A stretch of DNA of 45,697 nt from a virus. Below, piece after piece: positions 44,011 through 45,697 of this stretch. Position 1 is the first letter of the stretch. Each line of letters opens with the position of its first letter. The notes beneath the pieces were generated by a model. The model saw only the letters and a list, made by a program, of their open reading frames with translations, searched no databases and was not told the origin of the DNA. The DNA lies in the IMG/VR virus record IMGVR_UViG_3300025423_000034, positions 1 to 45,697 of that record. One strand, 5' to 3'. A program made the position numbers and the translations under genes.

Positions 44011-44877
44011 ATGAATTACTATTATTTTCATATTTCAGATTATCGTGCAGCAACCGCACATTTAACAAATGAAGAAGATTTAGCCTATCGCCGTTTAATA
44101 GAAATGTACTACGATCAAGAGGCTCCAATACCCCTCGAAACCAACTGGCTAGCGCGTAGGTTGCGGATTGGTTCCGATGTGCTAGAAAGAGTGTTAAATG
44201 ACTTCTTCTTTTTGACCGAAAATGGGTGGAGACACCATCGCTGCGATGAAGAAATTGATAGCTATCACAAAAAACAGAAAACAGCGCAGGAAAACGGAAA
44301 AAAAGGTGGAAGGAAAAAAGCCGATAACTCATTGAGAATAAAGAATAATTCTAAAGCTAAAACCAAGTCGCTAGCGGATAGGAACCCGCTGGGTAGCGAA
44401 TTGGAACCCAACCCTAACCCAGCATCTAGCAACTGTCTACCTAACCAATCTCCAATAATCATTAACCAAGATAATTCTTTAAACCCCCCTACCCCCCTTG
44501 CTGGGGGGAGTGAGCGCAAGGGAAAGTCTCGTTCATGGTCAGATGACTTCACTCCAAACGAAACCACGCTTGAATACGTAAAACAACATAATCGTGAATT
44601 GGAATATGAATTATGTCGTTTTAGAGATTATTGTTTAGCACATGGCAAAAAATATATTGATTGGCAAGGCGCATTTAGGAATTGGATCACCAGCCCTTTT
44701 AATAAACCCCCAAATGGATCAAACCACAATGGAAACAAAACAATCCAGCAACAACGATTCGAAGCAAACAATTACATATTTAACCGTGGACGAAATGTTG
44801 GTACAGGTGGTCGAACCATTGATGCGCCGGATGAAGATTCTGTTCGGCGACAAATTGAATCTAAATTACCCTTCTGA
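44011..44877 (+). CDS. DUF1376 replication initiation protein (O-like)
   Basis: ATG 44011 lies downstream of TTAAGGGGGAG. The 288-residue product begins MNYYYFHISDYRAATAHLTNEEDLAYRRLIEMYYDQE, the DUF1376 domain found in YdaU-type replication proteins, with a winged-helix-like region to about residue 80. A KKQKTAQENGKKGGRKK linker follows, then a C-terminal FTPNETTLEYVKQHNRELEYELCRFRDYCL domain. It probably binds the origin and recruits the loader encoded next. The two genes overlap by about 160 bases. Confidence 0.8.
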   Translation: MNYYYFHISDYRAATAHLTNEEDLAYRRLIEMYYDQEAPIPLETNWLARRLRIGSDVLERVLNDFFFLTENGWRHHRCDEEIDSYHKKQKTAQENGKKGGRKKADNSLRIKNNSKAKTKSLADRNPLGSELEPNPNPASSNCLPNQSPIIINQDNSLNPPTPLAGGSERKGKSRSWSDDFTPNETTLEYVKQHNRELEYELCRFRDYCLAHGKKYIDWQGAFRNWITSPFNKPPNGSNHNGNKTIQQQRFEANNYIFNRGRNVGTGGRTIDAPDEDSVRRQIESKLPF

Positions 44878-45502
44878 GGTATTAGACGAATTGTATTCAA
44901 CATGGGCAACGGAATTAAGTGAATTCCCCGTGGAACAGATTCGCACAATCTGGCCCATGATTAAAGATCAACAATTCCCGCCTTCACTGTCCGACATCAT
45001 TTCTTGGTTAAAGCCAAAGATTCATTACGAGCAATTATTCATTGAGGCAGCAAAAGGCGATTTTTATTTGAAAGCCGTCTTTGAAGCAGCGCAGCAATAT
45101 GGGCAATATGATTTGCGCCGGGACAATTACGATAAAGCGAAAGCACGTTGGAAGGTTATTCTTGACCAGTGCTTTATGAGATATGGAAAGGATATTTATA
45201 TTCCACCACCGCGGTTGGAAAGCAAGACCGTTGAAAAGCCCAATTCTGAGTTCATGAATCAAATTAAAAAACAGATCGACAGCATTTTGAAAAAGAAACC
45301 AGCGAGTGGAGGTAAAGATTGGGCTTACAAATTATTAAACGATTTTAAAAATGGCGAATCACTTTGTGAGGCTCAAATACGCTGTGTGAGCGAGGCATTG
45401 GGAATTGAATCCAATGTGCTGCGGATGACGCAAAAACCTGCCAAACCCGCTCAAAATGAGCCTATAGCTCCTTCGAGAAAGGACAGGGTGATCGTGGATT
45501 AG
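44714..45502 (+). CDS. Lambda P-like helicase loader
   Basis: The frame is open from 44642; ATG 44714 (262 residues) is one of several possible starts, and 44795 (MLVQVVEPLMRRM) is also plausible because the ribosome sites are poor. The product has ILFGDKLNLNYPSEVLDELYSTWATELSEFPVEQIRTIWPMI and PPSLSDIISWLKP, the pattern of phage P-like proteins that load host DnaB. It overlaps the DUF1376 gene heavily, so translation may be coupled. Its stop lies inside an inverted repeat. Confidence 0.7.
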   Translation: MDQTTMETKQSSNNDSKQTITYLTVDEMLVQVVEPLMRRMKILFGDKLNLNYPSEVLDELYSTWATELSEFPVEQIRTIWPMIKDQQFPPSLSDIISWLKPKIHYEQLFIEAAKGDFYLKAVFEAAQQYGQYDLRRDNYDKAKARWKVILDQCFMRYGKDIYIPPPRLESKTVEKPNSEFMNQIKKQIDSILKKKPASGGKDWAYKLLNDFKNGESLCEAQIRCVSEALGIESNVLRMTQKPAKPAQNEPIAPSRKDRVIVD

Positions 45503-45551
45503 TGTTCAGACTGACGAGAAGGGGGATAGAATCCACGATTGGATAGTCTGA
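45491..45551. other. Interleaved inverted repeats, potential H-type pseudoknot
   Basis: Arm A ATCGTGGATT (45491-45500) pairs with AATCCACGAT (45530-45539), and arm B TCAGACT (45506-45512) pairs with AGTCTGA (45545-45551). The order A-B-A'-B' allows a pseudoknot in RNA with stems of 10 and 7 bp. It begins over the stop codon of the P-like gene. Confidence 0.6.
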
Positions 45552-45570
45552 TGATGTAGGGTAGCATGAG

Positions 45571-45600
45571 CGATGTTGTAAACGATTGTAGAGCGTTGTA
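45571..45600 (+). repeat. Three 10-bp iterations ending TTGTA
   Basis: CGATGTTGTA, AACGATTGTA and GAGCGTTGTA follow each other exactly, placing TTGTA once per helical turn. They lie about 70 bases past the replication genes and may be protein-binding iterons. Three short copies could also arise by chance. Confidence 0.5.
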
Positions 45601-45626
45601 GATGGTCAACTTCATGGAGAGCGATA

Positions 45627-45697
45627 ATGGATAACGTAGAAGATGTATTGATGGTGAAGATTGATATTATTGAGCGTAATTTAGATATATTGAATAG
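45627..45697 (+). CDS. 5' end of an unidentified gene (partial)
   Basis: ATG 45627 follows CATGGAGAGCGATA, a good ribosome site. The 23 visible codons, MDNVEDVLMVKIDIIERNLD, predict a helix. The gene runs off the window edge. No function can be assigned. Confidence 0.45.
   Translation, partial: MDNVEDVLMVKIDIIERNLDILN

Noticed and set aside
45566-45634. Two tiny frames of 11 and 10 codons before the last partial gene
   Set aside because: They overlap the iterations and lack any coding signal beyond a start and a stop.
1-45697. Window as a closed circle
   Set aside because: No direct repeat is seen between the two ends. Joining them puts a TAG before the frame at position 1 but lets the last frame read seven more codons, which is inconclusive.

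Overview
The window is most of the genome of a tailed bacteriophage with a contractile tail (myovirus). The evidence is a DUF3383-type tail sheath, a separate tail tube, a tape measure, and baseplate hub, spike, gp25-like, J-like and I-like proteins. A lipobox protein, a T4-type muramidase, Shine-Dalgarno starts and consensus sigma-70-like promoters point to a Gram-negative host, probably a proteobacterium. Base composition is moderately AT-rich by eye. I see no integrase, CI-like repressor, tRNA, rRNA or IS element, so a lytic lifestyle is likely. Both ends cut through possible genes, so the window may be an arbitrary cut of a permuted or circular map.

Layout. (1) 1-1709, forward: small early genes and a short DnaN-like sliding-clamp homologue, closed by a terminator. 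(2) 2088-10127, forward: packaging and head genes, namely small and large terminase, portal, head morphogenesis, a fused DUF6321/Nudix/protease/scaffold polyprotein, cement and major capsid. (3) 10293-18300: connector candidates, sheath, tube, tail chaperones with a -1 frameshift at T TTT TTT, and a tape measure with a lytic transglycosylase domain. (4) 18297-34347: baseplate genes interrupted by a roughly 8 kb fibre cassette that includes a 1548-residue fibre with YadA-like repeats and a self-cleaving S74 chaperone. (5) 34352-35681: lysis module. (6) 43469 down to 35678, reverse: an early operon that starts with Erf annealase, YqaJ exonuclease and SSB. It continues, behind a second promoter/operator with its own ribbon-helix-helix protein, into about 25 very small, mostly overlapping genes. 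(7) 43668-45502, forward: HTH protein, DUF1376 replication protein and a lambda-P-like helicase loader. These are followed by a potential pseudoknot and 10-bp iterations that may be part of an origin.

The logic of the genome is clear. Divergent promoters near 43.54-43.61 kb fire recombination genes leftward and replication initiation genes rightward. The phage carries no polymerase, so it probably recruits the host replisome. Virion and lysis genes are read rightward and meet the leftward operon at overlapping convergent stops near 35.68 kb, where two hairpins lie inside a small zinc-finger gene.

The most unusual elements are the two-domain clamp, the capsid polyprotein with an intact Nudix box, an inverted repeat around a perfect promoter upstream of an RHH gene, the interleaved inverted repeats plus iterations after the replication genes, the GGSF/GGTF ends of three fibre proteins, and a reverse-strand cluster of duplicated micro-genes that includes two slippage-prone repeat proteins.
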